This document shows, in pieces, positions 25,248-34,038 of a DNA stretch of 34,039 nucleotides. This DNA is from Desulfovibrionaceae bacterium (lineage in GTDB: Bacteria > Desulfobacterota > Desulfovibrionia > Desulfovibrionales > Desulfovibrionaceae): contig WRIL01000021.1 of assembly GCA_009782775.1 (NCBI GenBank), forward strand, positions 1 through 34,039, written 5' to 3'. The translations under genes were made by a program, and so were the position numbers. The notes below the pieces were generated by a model. It did not search any database, was not told the DNA's origin, and worked only from the letters and a program-made list of their open reading frames with translations. The stretch's first letter is position 1. Each line of letters opens with the position of its first letter.

Positions 25248-27263
25248 ATGGATGCTAAACCGGAAATTCTGGCTCCGGCAGGGGATATGTCTTCGGCGCT
25301 GGCGGCTTTTGCCGCCGGGGCCGAAGCGGTGTATCTGGGGCTGAAGCATTTTTCCGCCAGGATGCAGGCGGATAATTTTTCCGGAACGGAGCTCGCCAAA
25401 CTCATTGATCTGGCCCATGCCGAAGGGCGGAGAGTTTACCTGGCTTTGAACACCTTTTTCAAACCCGGGGAACTGGGCCAGGTGAGCCGGCTGCTCAGGC
25501 GCGTCCTGCTAGGGCCGTCCCCGGACGCCTTGATCCTGCAAGATCTGGCCGGGGTGGATTTGGCGCGGCAGGCGGGTTTCGCTGGGGAGCTGTTTTTTTC
25601 CACCCTGGCGGCGGTGACCCATCAACGGGCTTTGCAGGCGGCGGCCCTTGCGGGGGCGAGCCGGGTGGTGCTGCCGCGCGAGATTTCCCTGGATGAGATC
25701 CGCAACCTGGCTGAAAATCTGCCCGATGGGCTGGGGCTGGAGATTTTTATCCACGGGGCGCTTTGCTACAATGTCTCCGGGCGTTGCTGGTGGTCAAGCT
25801 ATTTGGGAGGCAAAAGTGGTCTGCGCGGGCGTTGTGTGCAGCCCTGCCGCCGCCTTTATACCCAGGGGGGCAAGGAAGGCCGCTTTTTTTCCTGCCGCGA
25901 TTTTTCCCTGGACGTGCTGGCGAAGACGGTCATGGAAGTGCCGGGAGTGCTTTCCTGGAAGATTGAAGGGCGTAAAAAGGGGGCGCATTATGTCTTTCAT
26001 ACGGTAAGCGCCTACAGGCTGATCCGGGATAACCCCGGAGAGTCCGCAGCCAGAAAGGAAGCGCTGTCCTTGCTGGAATTTTCTCTGGGCCGCCCTTTAA
26101 GCCGGGGTTACTTCCTGCCCCAGCGGGCGGTCACGCCCACGGCCTTCGGAGACGGGAAAGGCGGAAAGACAGGAGAGGAAAGCGGTTCAGGGCTGTTATG
26201 CGGCAAGATACAGCATGACCAGGCCGGAGGCGCGCTTTTGAAACCCCGGATGGAGCTCCTTCCCAGGGATTTGCTGCGTATCGGCTACGAAGATGCTCCC
26301 TGGCATCAGCTTCTGCCCTTGAACCGCCGTTTGCCCAAAAACGGCAGCCTGACCCTGAAGGTCTCGCGCCCCCGGCGCCCGCCCAGCGGCACACCGGTGT
26401 TCCTGGTGGACCGGCGTGAAGATGGTCTTGCCCGTCTGCTCCGGGAATGGACCGCGCGCCTGGAGGCGCGTCGGCCTAAAATCGGCGCCGAGGAACGTCT
26501 GATGGAATTCGCGCCTGCTCTGCCCGAGACTGGAGGCCGTGCTAAACGCCAGGATATTTTGCTCAGCGCGGCTCTGCCGCGCGGACGGGAAGGCAAGAGC
26601 GGCCTGCATCCAGGCGCGGTGCGGGGATTATGGCTTTCAGCCGCGGCCCTGGAGGGGCTTTCGCGCACCGTGTACGGACGTATTTCCTGGTGGCTTCCGC
26701 CGGTGATCTGGCCGGATGAAGAAGAACGCTGGCTCAGGCTCGTTCGGCGGGCCAGGCGGGGGGGAGCGAAATCCTTTGTCTGTAACGCCCCATGGCAGGT
26801 AGCCATGTTTGATGACTTGCGGGGCCTTTCTCTATGTGCCGGTCCCTTTTGCAACCTCAGCAACGGGCTTGCGGCGGCTGGCCTGAAAAAAATGGGTTTC
26901 AGTCTGGCCATTGCCAGTCCGGAATTGGGGGAGGCTGATTTCATGGCCCTGCCCGGACAGAGCCCCTTGCCCCTGGGGGTGGTGATTGGCGGTTTCTGGC
27001 CCGTGGGCATAAGCCGTTATGAGGCCGCGCCCCTGAAGACGGGGGAGCCGTGGTTCAGTCCCATGAAAGAGGGTTTCTGGAACCGGCGTTATGGGGGGAA
27101 TACCTGGATTTATCCCGCCTGGCCCCTGGATTTGAGCGGCAAGATATCCCGCCTGGAACAGGCAGGCTATACCGCCTTTGTTTACATGGGAGAGCAGCCG
27201 CCCAAAAACATGGAAAAAACCGCGCGCCCCGGTGAATTCAACTGGCAGGTCGGCGTGTTGTAA
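25248..27263 (+). CDS. Peptidase U32-family protein (probable RNA hydroxylation or related Fe-S protein)
   Basis: A 671-residue protein. Residues ~5-290 are the U32 catalytic region: ILAPAGD at the start, AVYLGLKHFSARMQA, and the signature EIFIHGALCYNVSGRC, then GLRGRCVQPCR and the SCRDFSLD stretch. C173, C180, C196, C200 and C216 are available for the Fe-S cluster known from U32 proteins such as UbiU/UbiV and TrhP. Despite the name, characterised members mostly act in tRNA, rRNA or ubiquinone hydroxylation rather than proteolysis. The C-terminal ~350 residues contain a collagenase-like tail and a second barrel-like half, longer than TrhP (~450). The ribosome binding site is weak (GGTGA). Target cannot be named from sequence. 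Confidence 0.88.
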   Translation: MDAKPEILAPAGDMSSALAAFAAGAEAVYLGLKHFSARMQADNFSGTELAKLIDLAHAEGRRVYLALNTFFKPGELGQVSRLLRRVLLGPSPDALILQDLAGVDLARQAGFAGELFFSTLAAVTHQRALQAAALAGASRVVLPREISLDEIRNLAENLPDGLGLEIFIHGALCYNVSGRCWWSSYLGGKSGLRGRCVQPCRRLYTQGGKEGRFFSCRDFSLDVLAKTVMEVPGVLSWKIEGRKKGAHYVFHTVSAYRLIRDNPGESAARKEALSLLEFSLGRPLSRGYFLPQRAVTPTAFGDGKGGKTGEESGSGLLCGKIQHDQAGGALLKPRMELLPRDLLRIGYEDAPWHQLLPLNRRLPKNGSLTLKVSRPRRPPSGTPVFLVDRREDGLARLLREWTARLEARRPKIGAEERLMEFAPALPETGGRAKRQDILLSAALPRGREGKSGLHPGAVRGLWLSAAALEGLSRTVYGRISWWLPPVIWPDEEERWLRLVRRARRGGAKSFVCNAPWQVAMFDDLRGLSLCAGPFCNLSNGLAAAGLKKMGFSLAIASPELGEADFMALPGQSPLPLGVVIGGFWPVGISRYEAAPLKTGEPWFSPMKEGFWNRRYGGNTWIYPAWPLDLSGKISRLEQAGYTAFVYMGEQPPKNMEKTARPGEFNWQVGVL

Positions 27264-27345
27264 TAACGAAGATCCTGCGCTAGGATGTCGCTGGCTTTGA
27301 TTCGCGCCGGCCTGAATGGTTCACCTGGCCGAATGGAGAAACGAG

Positions 27346-28530
27346 ATGAGCGAATTTTCACGGATGCTGCGCCTGCCGCCGTATGTCTTCGCGGTGGTGG
27401 GGGATCTCAAGATGCAGCTGCGGCGGCAGAATATTGATATCGTTGATTTCAGCATGGGCAATCCGGATTTGCCTACCCCGCCGCATATCGTGGAAAAGCT
27501 GGCGGAAGCGGCGCAAAAATCCGTCAATCACAGGTATTCGGCTTCAGCGGGCATCCCCGGCCTGCGTAAGGCCATCAGCGATTTTTACATGCGTCGCTAC
27601 GGCGTTTCCATTGATCCGGCAACCGAGGCCGTGGCCACTATCGGGGCCAAGGAGGGTCTAGCCCACCTGTCCTTGGCCATGCTTTCGCCTGGGGATGTGG
27701 TTTTTACGCCTGATCCCACCTATCCCATCCATACCTATGCCCCGATCATCGCCGGGGCGGACGTGCGGCGCATCCCCATCGCCCATGACCGGGACTTTTT
27801 TGAGGATCTGCTGACCGCCACCCGGCAGACCTGGCCGCAGCCCAAGCTGCTGGTGCTCAGCTACCCGCATAATCCCACCACCCAACTGGCCACGCCGGAA
27901 TTTTTCCAGAAAGTGGTGGATTTCGCCAGGGAGCATAAAATCTGGATCGTTCACGATCTGGCCTATGCGGACCTGGGCTTTGAGGGTGACCCGCCCAGCT
28001 TTTTGCAGGCCGAAGGGGCCAAGGAAGTGGGGGTGGAGTTCTTTTCCATGTCCAAGAGCTATTCCATGGCCGGATGGCGGGTGGGTTTCTGCGTGGGCAA
28101 CCGCGATCTGGTGCATGCCTTGACCCGCATCAAGAGTTACCTGGATTACGGCATCTTTCAGCCCATCCAGATTGCCTCGGCCGTGGCCCTGAACGGACCG
28201 CAGGACTGCGTGGCGGAGATCCGCGAGATCTATCGCCAGCGCCGCGACTGGCTCATCGATGGGCTTAACCGCATAGGCTGGGAGGTGCCCGCGCCCAAGG
28301 CCACCATGTTTGTCTGGGCGCGCATCCCCGAACCTTTCCGTAAAATGGGTTCCGTGGAGTTTTCCAAACTGCTCCTGCGCGAAGGGCACGTGGCGGTTTC
28401 GCCGGGTCTGGGTTTCGGGGCTGGCGGGGATGAATATGTGCGTTTCGCCCTCATTGAAAACCAGCACCGCACCAAGCAGGCCGTCCGCGGTATCAGGAAG
28501 GCCCTTTTCGGAGGCGGCAATGGCGATTGA
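27346..28530 (+). CDS. alaC: AlaC-type PLP aminotransferase
   Basis: A 394-residue class I/II aminotransferase started at ATG 27346 with GGAG eight bases upstream; an upstream in-frame ATG at 27316 is not preferred. PLP-binding residues: N176 in [10 protein letters not shown]204 and Y207 in [10 protein letters not shown]237 in [16 protein letters not shown]. These match the AlaC/aspartate-aminotransferase-like subgroup, which transfers amino groups between glutamate and pyruvate or other 2-oxo acids. The gene overlaps homoserine dehydrogenase by 11 bases, which suggests a biosynthetic role in the aspartate or alanine families. A keto-acid assignment beyond alanine is open. Confidence 0.88.
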   Translation: MSEFSRMLRLPPYVFAVVGDLKMQLRRQNIDIVDFSMGNPDLPTPPHIVEKLAEAAQKSVNHRYSASAGIPGLRKAISDFYMRRYGVSIDPATEAVATIGAKEGLAHLSLAMLSPGDVVFTPDPTYPIHTYAPIIAGADVRRIPIAHDRDFFEDLLTATRQTWPQPKLLVLSYPHNPTTQLATPEFFQKVVDFAREHKIWIVHDLAYADLGFEGDPPSFLQAEGAKEVGVEFFSMSKSYSMAGWRVGFCVGNRDLVHALTRIKSYLDYGIFQPIQIASAVALNGPQDCVAEIREIYRQRRDWLIDGLNRIGWEVPAPKATMFVWARIPEPFRKMGSVEFSKLLLREGHVAVSPGLGFGAGGDEYVRFALIENQHRTKQAVRGIRKALFGGGNGD

Positions 28531-29839
28531 GACATATCGGCCTCTCCCGCCTTTGCGCTTGGGGTTGGCCGGCTTCGGCACGGTGGGCGGCGGCCTGTCC
28601 CGTCTGCTGGAAGAAAACCGGGAGGAACTGCTGGCCCGTTGCGGCAGGGAAATAAGCATTCGGGCCATTTTAGTGCGCGATCCCGCCAAGGCGCGGCCTT
28701 GTCCTTTCCCGGATGGGGCGCGGATTTGCACTAAGCCGGATGATTTTGCCGGGGACGAGGAAGTGGACGTGTTGGTGGAACTCCTGGGCGGAGTGGAGCT
28801 TCCGGGCCGGCTGATCCGCGCCGCCCTGGAGGCCGGCCGGCCGGTGGTCACGGCCAACAAGGCCCTGCTGGCCGAGGCCGGGGATGATCTTTTTCGGCTG
28901 GCCGCGCATAAAGGACTGCACCTGGGTTATGAAGCCGGCGTCTGCGGCAGCATCCCGATCATCCAAGCTCTGCGCGAAGGACTGGCGGCCAACCGGCATC
29001 TGACTGTTTCCGGCATTTTGAACGGCACCAGCAACTATATTCTTTCGGCCATGACCAATGACGGGATTTCTTTTTCCCAGGCCCTGAAACAGGCGCAGGA
29101 ACTGGGCTTTGCCGAGGCGGATCCCGCCCTGGATATCCAGGGGCTGGACGCGGCGCATAAGCTGGCCCTGATCATCCGCTTGGCCTGGGGAGTGCGCTAT
29201 CCTTTTGTGGAATTGCCGGTGGAGGGCATCGTCGGGGTAACCCCGGAGGATATTGGTTTCGCACGGGAATTCGGATACAGTATCAAGCTTTTGGGCTATG
29301 CCGCCTTGCGGGAGCTTGCCGCCGGAGAGAGCCGTCTGGAGGCCGGGGTTTTCCCTGCGCTGGTTCCGGATGATTACCTCCTGGCGAAAGTGGATCATGC
29401 TTATAATGCCGTGCGTATTGAGGGCAACGCCGCAGGCGCGATTTTTCTGCACGGTCCTGGGGCCGGAGCCATGCCCACGGCCAGCGCTGTGGCCTCGGAT
29501 TTACTGCGCATAGCTGGCGGCGGGCGGCCCAACAATACCGGTTACATCCGCCCGGAGCCGTCCAGAATTGCCATCCTGCCGCCACAGGAGGCTGTCTCCA
29601 GCTATTATATACGGCTGGTGGTTCCAGACAGGCCGGGCGTGTTGCGGGTGGTGGCCGGCGCGATGGCGGATCACCAGATTTCCGTGGCCCAGGTGATCCA
29701 GAAAGGACAGAAGGACATGGTGGTCCCCCTGGTGATCATGACCCATGACACCACAGTCAGGGCGGTGCGGGCCGCCTTGGAGCAGATTCGCTCCTGCGGC
29801 ATCCTGTCCGCGGATCCGGTATTTTACCGGGTCATGTGA
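28520..29839 (+). CDS. hom: Homoserine dehydrogenase
   Basis: A 439-residue NAD(P)-dependent enzyme converting aspartate semialdehyde to homoserine, the branch point to threonine and methionine. The Rossmann motif GFGTVGGG lies at 18-25, followed by [25 protein letters not shown] and [11 protein letters not shown], and a C-terminal ACT domain (~358-439) starting [17 protein letters not shown], the expected regulatory site for threonine. The start at ATG 28520 has GGAGGC upstream and lies inside the aminotransferase gene, so the two are coupled. Normal length. A longer in-frame extension from 28310 would only read the preceding gene in another frame. Confidence 0.96.
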   Translation: MAIETYRPLPPLRLGLAGFGTVGGGLSRLLEENREELLARCGREISIRAILVRDPAKARPCPFPDGARICTKPDDFAGDEEVDVLVELLGGVELPGRLIRAALEAGRPVVTANKALLAEAGDDLFRLAAHKGLHLGYEAGVCGSIPIIQALREGLAANRHLTVSGILNGTSNYILSAMTNDGISFSQALKQAQELGFAEADPALDIQGLDAAHKLALIIRLAWGVRYPFVELPVEGIVGVTPEDIGFAREFGYSIKLLGYAALRELAAGESRLEAGVFPALVPDDYLLAKVDHAYNAVRIEGNAAGAIFLHGPGAGAMPTASAVASDLLRIAGGGRPNNTGYIRPEPSRIAILPPQEAVSSYYIRLVVPDRPGVLRVVAGAMADHQISVAQVIQKGQKDMVVPLVIMTHDTTVRAVRAALEQIRSCGILSADPVFYRVM

Positions 29840-29906
29840 GCCGGCGGCTTCAGGATAAATAGTATAGTGGACAAAAGGGCTGGTAATGGCTAACGTATAG
29901 TCCCGT

Positions 29907-29982
29907 GGGGATGTAGCTCAATTGGGAGAGCGCAGCGTTCGCATCGCTGAGGCTGTCGGTTCAATCCCGATCATCTCCACCA
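29907..29982 (+). tRNA. tRNA-Ala (anticodon CGC)
   Basis: A 76-base cloverleaf with encoded CCA. The acceptor GGGGATG pairs with CATCTCC and includes a G3-U70 wobble, the identity mark of tRNA-Ala. The D arm is GCTC/GAGC. The anticodon arm CAGCG-TTCGCAT-CGCTG gives anticodon CGC (reads GCG, Ala). The T arm is GTCGG-TTCAATC-CCGAT. It lies 67 bases after the homoserine dehydrogenase stop, and island-like sequence follows directly. Confidence 0.95.
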
Positions 29983-29997
29983 AATCACAATCTCGGA

Positions 29998-30032
29998 AAG
30001 TCCCGCAAAGTCTGAAAAACCTTGCGGGACTT
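29998..30032 (+). terminator. Hairpin just after the tRNA
   Basis: An 11-bp perfect stem (AAGTCCCGCAA with TTGCGGGACTT) and a 13-base loop are followed by AGGTTTTA. It starts 15 bases after the tRNA CCA. The poor T-run makes it a moderate terminator; it could instead belong to the island junction. Confidence 0.5.
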
Positions 30033-30095
30033 AGGTTTTATGGAAGGAGTAATCTCGGGAGTTCTCGAAAAATCCATTGATATCTCGCATATTCG

Positions 30096-30175
30096 GGGGT
30101 AACTTTCGGGGTAATACGGCAGGGGTAAAAATGAGTTACCCTATGCCGATGGTAAATTACCCTTTGGAGTTACCC
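30096..30175 (+). promoter_or_regulatory. GGGGTAA/TTACCC site array ahead of the integrase remnant
   Basis: Three direct GGGGTAA copies at 30096, 30108 and 30122 are followed by three TTACCC copies in opposite orientation at 30136, 30157 and 30170, plus the palindrome GGTAAATTACC at 30151-30161. Spacing is 12-14 bases except where the palindrome intervenes. The array ends six bases before the ATG of the truncated integrase. It looks like arm-type or operator sites for a tyrosine recombinase or its directionality factor (inference). Confidence 0.6.
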
Positions 30176-30180
30176 ATAAA

Positions 30181-30231
30181 ATGCCACTTAGCGACACAAC
30201 CATAAGGAATGCCAAGGCTAAACGGGGCTAA
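30181..30231 (+). pseudogene. Truncated integrase N-terminus (P4-type tyrosine recombinase)
   Basis: ATG followed by PLSDTTIRNAKAKRG and stop. This matches the opening of tRNA-targeting integrases of the P4 type, which usually begin MPLTDxxIRNAKP and continue for ~400 residues. Here everything past codon 16 is missing, and the next sequence belongs to the opposite-strand lipoprotein gene whose stop is two bases away. Only the first turn of the arm-binding domain remains. Confidence 0.65.
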
Positions 30232-30232
30232 T

Positions 30233-30616
30233 TTACTCATTTATTACTATTATTGCTCGTCCTTGTGCAGACAAATAATCAGTGTGGGTTGAATAAAAAT
30301 AGCCAGAAGAGGAGGTATAGCCTACTGAAGATTTTGTTGTAGCTCCTGAATGAATGAGAAGTACTCCATTAGCTCCAATTTTAGCAGCCCGTGTTTTTAA
30401 TTCTTCTATTACTCTATCCTGTGCTGCTTGTCTTGAAAATCCAACTTCACTTGTGGCTTCCAGTAATCCAATAGTTTCAAATTTTGCTGGCGGGTCAAGA
30501 TAAATGTTTACTTCAGTTGGTTCAATAGCTATTCCAATATTACCTGTGATAATTGTAGAACCTGATGTACATCCGACAACAACTAAAACAATCAGGATTA
30601 TCAGTAAATTTCTCAT
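30233..30616 (-). CDS. Small outer-membrane-type lipoprotein of unknown function
   Basis: A 127-residue protein with AGGAG eight bases before ATG. The signal sequence LLIILIVLVVVGC ends in a lipobox (VVGC, Cys16), so it is lipid-anchored. The mature part contains AAQDRVIEELKTRAAKIGANGVLLIHSG, similar in style to alpha/beta small domains with a K/R-x-A-xx-GAN helix turn, and a Ser/Tyr-rich loop (SSGYFYS). No named family is recognised. The gene is visibly AT-rich compared with its neighbours and lies within the island remnant, which suggests acquisition by transfer. Confidence 0.75.
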   Translation of the reverse strand: MRNLLIILIVLVVVGCTSGSTIITGNIGIAIEPTEVNIYLDPPAKFETIGLLEATSEVGFSRQAAQDRVIEELKTRAAKIGANGVLLIHSGATTKSSVGYTSSSGYFYSTHTDYLSAQGRAIIVINE

Positions 30617-30677
30617 CTTCTGTTCTCCTGCGATGATATTTTCCTGAAAATCAGGCTACCTCAATATTGGCCTTTGT

Positions 30678-30776
30678 TCAATAAGGAATGACACCTTGTT
30701 CCATGATTTCAATTAGACGGTTGGTGATGATTTGATAAACTTCCACTCGGTCTGGATTTTGGGCATGAGTCTTCAT
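30678..30776 (-). pseudogene. ArdC-like antirestriction protein, N-terminal fragment
   Basis: A 32-residue frame with ATG at 30776 and GGAG eight bases upstream. The segment VYQIITNRLIEIMEQGVIPY matches the opening helix of the ArdC N-terminal ssDNA-binding domain, which normally continues GxxPWxKPW for about 300 residues. Here it ends at TGA right after IPY. Such genes travel on plasmids and integrative elements, which fits the tRNA-proximal island. Confidence 0.55.
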
Positions 30777-31178
30777 GGTTCTGCTCCTATGTTTGTGTTG
30801 AAAAAAGATGTTCACCCGGCAGGGAAGTGACTGGGATTGAGACGGTTATTGAGGCAGGCTTGGATTTACAAGTAAATAGCGCTGTTTATCCGGGTTTATT
30901 TGCTGTGATGGCGAAAAAGGCTGTTTGGGGAGAATCAAAACCCTAGGCAAGAGGAAAAGTCATGAAAATGTATTTCATGTCCTAGAAGGCCAAAATCAGG
31001 CATTGTACAGGGTATAACAAGATGATAAATCTATTGAATCCATAGCCAAAACTCTTTGGTTTTTGAGTGTACCTGTTGAGCTAGGCTAGAGACTTAGGAG
31101 CGAGCAATTTGTTATGTTCTTTCGGGATGATAGGTTTTAAGGGTATTTAAGTATTTTCGTTAGGTTTCAGGGCGTTAA

Positions 31179-31313
31179 ACTCTCCGAAAACAAGCATACT
31201 ATGAGGTTGAATTTTATCACAACCATGTTGAGTATGAATACAAGCTTGATGCATTTAGCGGCACAGTGCTTAAAGTAGGAATTGACTATAAAAGAACTGT
31301 TGCGAGACCATAG
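31179..31313 (+). pseudogene. PepSY-domain C-terminal fragment
   Basis: An open stretch without a start codon. It reads YYEVEF, then VEYEYKLDAFSGTVLKV, and ends in TAG at 31313. The YEVEf…eYeyxiDAxtGxVL pattern is the PepSY repeat. Upstream the frame closes at a TAA (31176), so only the end of the domain survives. Confidence 0.55.
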
Positions 31314-31356
31314 TCTCTGAATCTGCGGTAATACGCTGAATGTGCGTTGCTGTTTT

Positions 31357-34038
31357 TTAGGGGCGGCTGCGGATCTTTCCAGCGGCGGCGAGGGCGCGCC
31401 TGAAATCCGCCTTGGCGAGGATTTTCGCCGGATTTTTCAGGCGATCCAGGTAAACGAAATATACCGGGGTCAGGTAAAGGGTGAGCAGTTGCGAGACGAT
31501 GAGCCCGCCGACCACGGCCAGCCCCAAAGGTTGGCGGGCTTCTCCCCCGGCGCCGTAGCCCACGGCGATGGGCACGGCCCCCATCATGGCGGCCAGCGTG
31601 GTCATCATGATCGGCCTGAAGCGGGTCAGGGCCCCCCGGAGGATGGCCTCCTCCGTGTCCAGTCCGTGCAGGCGCTGCCCGGCCAGGGCGAAGTCGATCA
31701 TCATGATGGCGTTCTTTTTCACGATGCCGATGAGCATGATTATGCCCACAAAACCGTAGATATCCAAATCTTTGCCGAAGATCAGCAGGGTGGCCAGGGC
31801 TCCGATCGCCGCCGAGGGCAGTCCGGAGAGGATGGTCAGGGGGTGGATGAAGCTCTCATAGAGTATGCCCAGCACGATATATATGACCACCACGGCCATG
31901 AGCAGGAGAAGCCAGATGTTGCTCAGGGAATCCTGGAAGACCTGGGCCGTGCCCTGAAAGCGGGTGGAAATGCTGGCGGGCAGTTCCAGGGCGGCCAGCC
32001 GGGTGACTTCTTCTATGGCCGGGCCGATGGAATAGCCTGGGGCCAGGTTGAAGGAAATGGTCACGGAATTCATCTGCCCGGTATGGTTTACGGTGAGCGG
32101 GCCGACGCTGGTGCGGCTTTCCACCACGGTGCGCAGGGGGATTAGCTGGCCGTTGTTGGAGCGCACATGCAGGTAATTCAGGGCATTGATGTTGCCCCGG
32201 AATTCCGGCTTCAGCTCCAGGATAACCGCGTAATCGTTGGTGGGGGCGAGGATGGTGCTCACCGTGCGGGTCCCGTAGGCATAGGCCAGGGCCTCTTCCA
32301 CCTGGGACGGGGTAAGCCCCAGGGCCGCGCATCTGGCCCGGTCTATTTCCACCCGCAGTTCCGGGTTTTTCATCTGCAAATCCGAATTGACGTCAATCAG
32401 GCCGGGCAGTTCGGCCATTTTCTTTATAAAGGCGTCGGCGTTCAGGTAGAGGTTCTCCGTATCCGGGCTTTGCATGGTGAATTGGTAGAGGGCGCGGGTG
32501 GAGGCTCCAAGGCGGATGGGCGGGGGCTGGCTGACCACGGCGATGATGCCGGGGATGGCGGAGAGCCGTCCGCGTAGGCGTTGGACCACCCGCTGGATGG
32601 GTTCATGGCGCTCGGCCTTGTCTTTCAGGCGCACCTGGGCGGAAAAATAGTTCATGGAGGTCTGCGGGCCGCCCGGTCCCACGGTGACGGTCAGATGCGC
32701 CAAATCTTTTTCTTGGCGGATGATCGCGGCGGCCTTTTCCGCGTAGGCCGCGGCCTGCTCAAAGGAACTGCCCTGCAAGATTTCACAGGAAACATTGACC
32801 ACCCCGGTGTCTTCAAAGGGCAGGAAGCCTTTGGGCGCGGCCACGAAGGCCACGGCGGTCATGGCGATGATGGCGAAGGAGACCAGGAGCGAGGTGAATT
32901 TATGCCGCATCACCAGGGCCAGGGTTCGCTCGTAGAGCCTGGAGGCGCTGTCGAACAGGCGTTCCATGACGCTGTAAAGTCCGCTCCGCGTTTCCTTGTG
33001 CCCCTGGGGTTTAAGAAAACGGGAGCATAGCATGGGGGTCAGGGTTAGGGCGACCACGCCGGAAACGGCGATGGCCGAGGCGATGCTGACCGCGAACTCG
33101 TGGAAAAGCCGGCCTACCAGGCCACCCATGAAAAGTACCGGGATAAAGACCGCGATGAGCGAAACGGTCATGCTCAGGATAGTGAAGCCGACTTCCTGAG
33201 AGCCGGCCAGGGCGGCTTCTTCCGGTGATTTCCCTTCTTCCAGGTGGCGGACGATGTTCTCCAGCATGACAATGGCGTCATCCACCACAAAACCCACGGA
33301 CAGGGTCAGGGCCATGAGGGAAATGTTGTTCAGGGAAAAACCGTTGATATACATCACCCCGCAGGCCCCGATGATGGAAAGGGGCACGGCCAGGCTGGGG
33401 ATGATGGTGGCTCTGGCGTTGCGCAGGAACAAAAAAATTACCAGGATGACCAGGACGATGGTCAGCAGCATGGTGAATTTCACGTCCCGTATGGATTCGC
33501 GGATGCTCTCCGAGCGGTCGAAGAGCGGGATCATGTCAATGGCCGGCGGAAGCTGGGCGCGCATTTCCGGCAGGATCTCCCGGATGCGGTCCACCACTTC
33601 CACGGTGTTGGCCCCCGGCTGGCGCTGAATAGCCAGGAGCATGGAGGGTTTGCCGTTATACCAGTTGCGGCGGCGGTCGTTTTCCACTCCGTCGCGCACC
33701 AGGGCTATTTCCCTGAGACGCAGGGGAGAACCGTCCCGCCAGGCCACGATCAGCGGCCGGAATTCCTCGGCCTTGAGGAGCTTGCCGGAGCTGTTCAGGG
33801 TGTATTCGCGGTGTTCCCCGCTGAGCGTGCCCACCGGCAGGTTGGTGTTGCTGCTGCTGATGGCCCTGGCCACTTCATCAATGCCGATATTCACGGCGGC
33901 CATAAGTTCCGGGTCGGCCTCCACCCGCACGGCGTATTTTTGGGAGCCGTACACGCTCACCTGGGCCACGCCCTGGAGCATGGAGATGCGCTGGGCCATG
34001 AAATTTTCCGCGTATTCGTTCACATCCGAGGCGCGCAT
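31357..34038 (-). CDS. RND efflux pump inner-membrane subunit (AcrB/MdtB type), N-terminus outside window
   Basis: 893 residues are visible; by alignment of the DD motif with AcrB about 150 N-terminal residues lie beyond the window edge, so the Met at 34038 is internal. Features in order: porter domain (GVAQVSVYGSQKYAVRVEAD region), TM block from ~188 (FTMLLTIVLVILVIFLFLRNA), the proton-relay pair D253-D254 in GFVVDDAIVMLEN, the large loop with a second porter half, then the second TM block with the relay Lys in GIVKKNAIMMIDFA and RPIMMTTLAAMMG. All catalytic charges are intact. It works with a periplasmic adaptor and outer-membrane channel to expel drugs or metabolites; those genes are probably upstream outside the window. 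It resembles the multidrug (HAE1/MdtBC) rather than the metal branch. Confidence 0.95.
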   Translation of the reverse strand: MRASDVNEYAENFMAQRISMLQGVAQVSVYGSQKYAVRVEADPELMAAVNIGIDEVARAISSSNTNLPVGTLSGEHREYTLNSSGKLLKAEEFRPLIVAWRDGSPLRLREIALVRDGVENDRRRNWYNGKPSMLLAIQRQPGANTVEVVDRIREILPEMRAQLPPAIDMIPLFDRSESIRESIRDVKFTMLLTIVLVILVIFLFLRNARATIIPSLAVPLSIIGACGVMYINGFSLNNISLMALTLSVGFVVDDAIVMLENIVRHLEEGKSPEEAALAGSQEVGFTILSMTVSLIAVFIPVLFMGGLVGRLFHEFAVSIASAIAVSGVVALTLTPMLCSRFLKPQGHKETRSGLYSVMERLFDSASRLYERTLALVMRHKFTSLLVSFAIIAMTAVAFVAAPKGFLPFEDTGVVNVSCEILQGSSFEQAAAYAEKAAAIIRQEKDLAHLTVTVGPGGPQTSMNYFSAQVRLKDKAERHEPIQRVVQRLRGRLSAIPGIIAVVSQPPPIRLGASTRALYQFTMQSPDTENLYLNADAFIKKMAELPGLIDVNSDLQMKNPELRVEIDRARCAALGLTPSQVEEALAYAYGTRTVSTILAPTNDYAVILELKPEFRGNINALNYLHVRSNNGQLIPLRTVVESRTSVGPLTVNHTGQMNSVTISFNLAPGYSIGPAIEEVTRLAALELPASISTRFQGTAQVFQDSLSNIWLLLLMAVVVIYIVLGILYESFIHPLTILSGLPSAAIGALATLLIFGKDLDIYGFVGIIMLIGIVKKNAIMMIDFALAGQRLHGLDTEEAILRGALTRFRPIMMTTLAAMMGAVPIAVGYGAGGEARQPLGLAVVGGLIVSQLLTLYLTPVYFVYLDRLKNPAKILAKADFRRALAAAGKIRSRP

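Larger units (their letters stand above)
30617..31356. other. AT-rich island graveyard without an intact gene
   Basis: 740 bases, visibly AT-rich, between the lipoprotein gene and the RND pump. It holds an ArdC-like fragment (30678-30776, minus), an unassigned 39-codon open stretch from GTG 30827 to TAG 30946, a stretch near 30960-31090 that reads as protein-like in one frame with a stop in the middle, and a PepSY-like fragment ending at 31313. No transposase, terminal repeat or second copy of the tRNA 3' end was found by eye. Confidence 0.6.

Noticed and set aside
28310-28519. N-terminal extension of homoserine dehydrogenase
   Set aside because: It overlaps the aminotransferase coding frame; ATG 28520 has a good ribosome binding site and places the Rossmann motif at the usual distance.
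29840-29906. Clear promoter for the tRNA gene
   Set aside because: TATAGT lies before the tRNA but no -35 with acceptable spacing could be found by eye.
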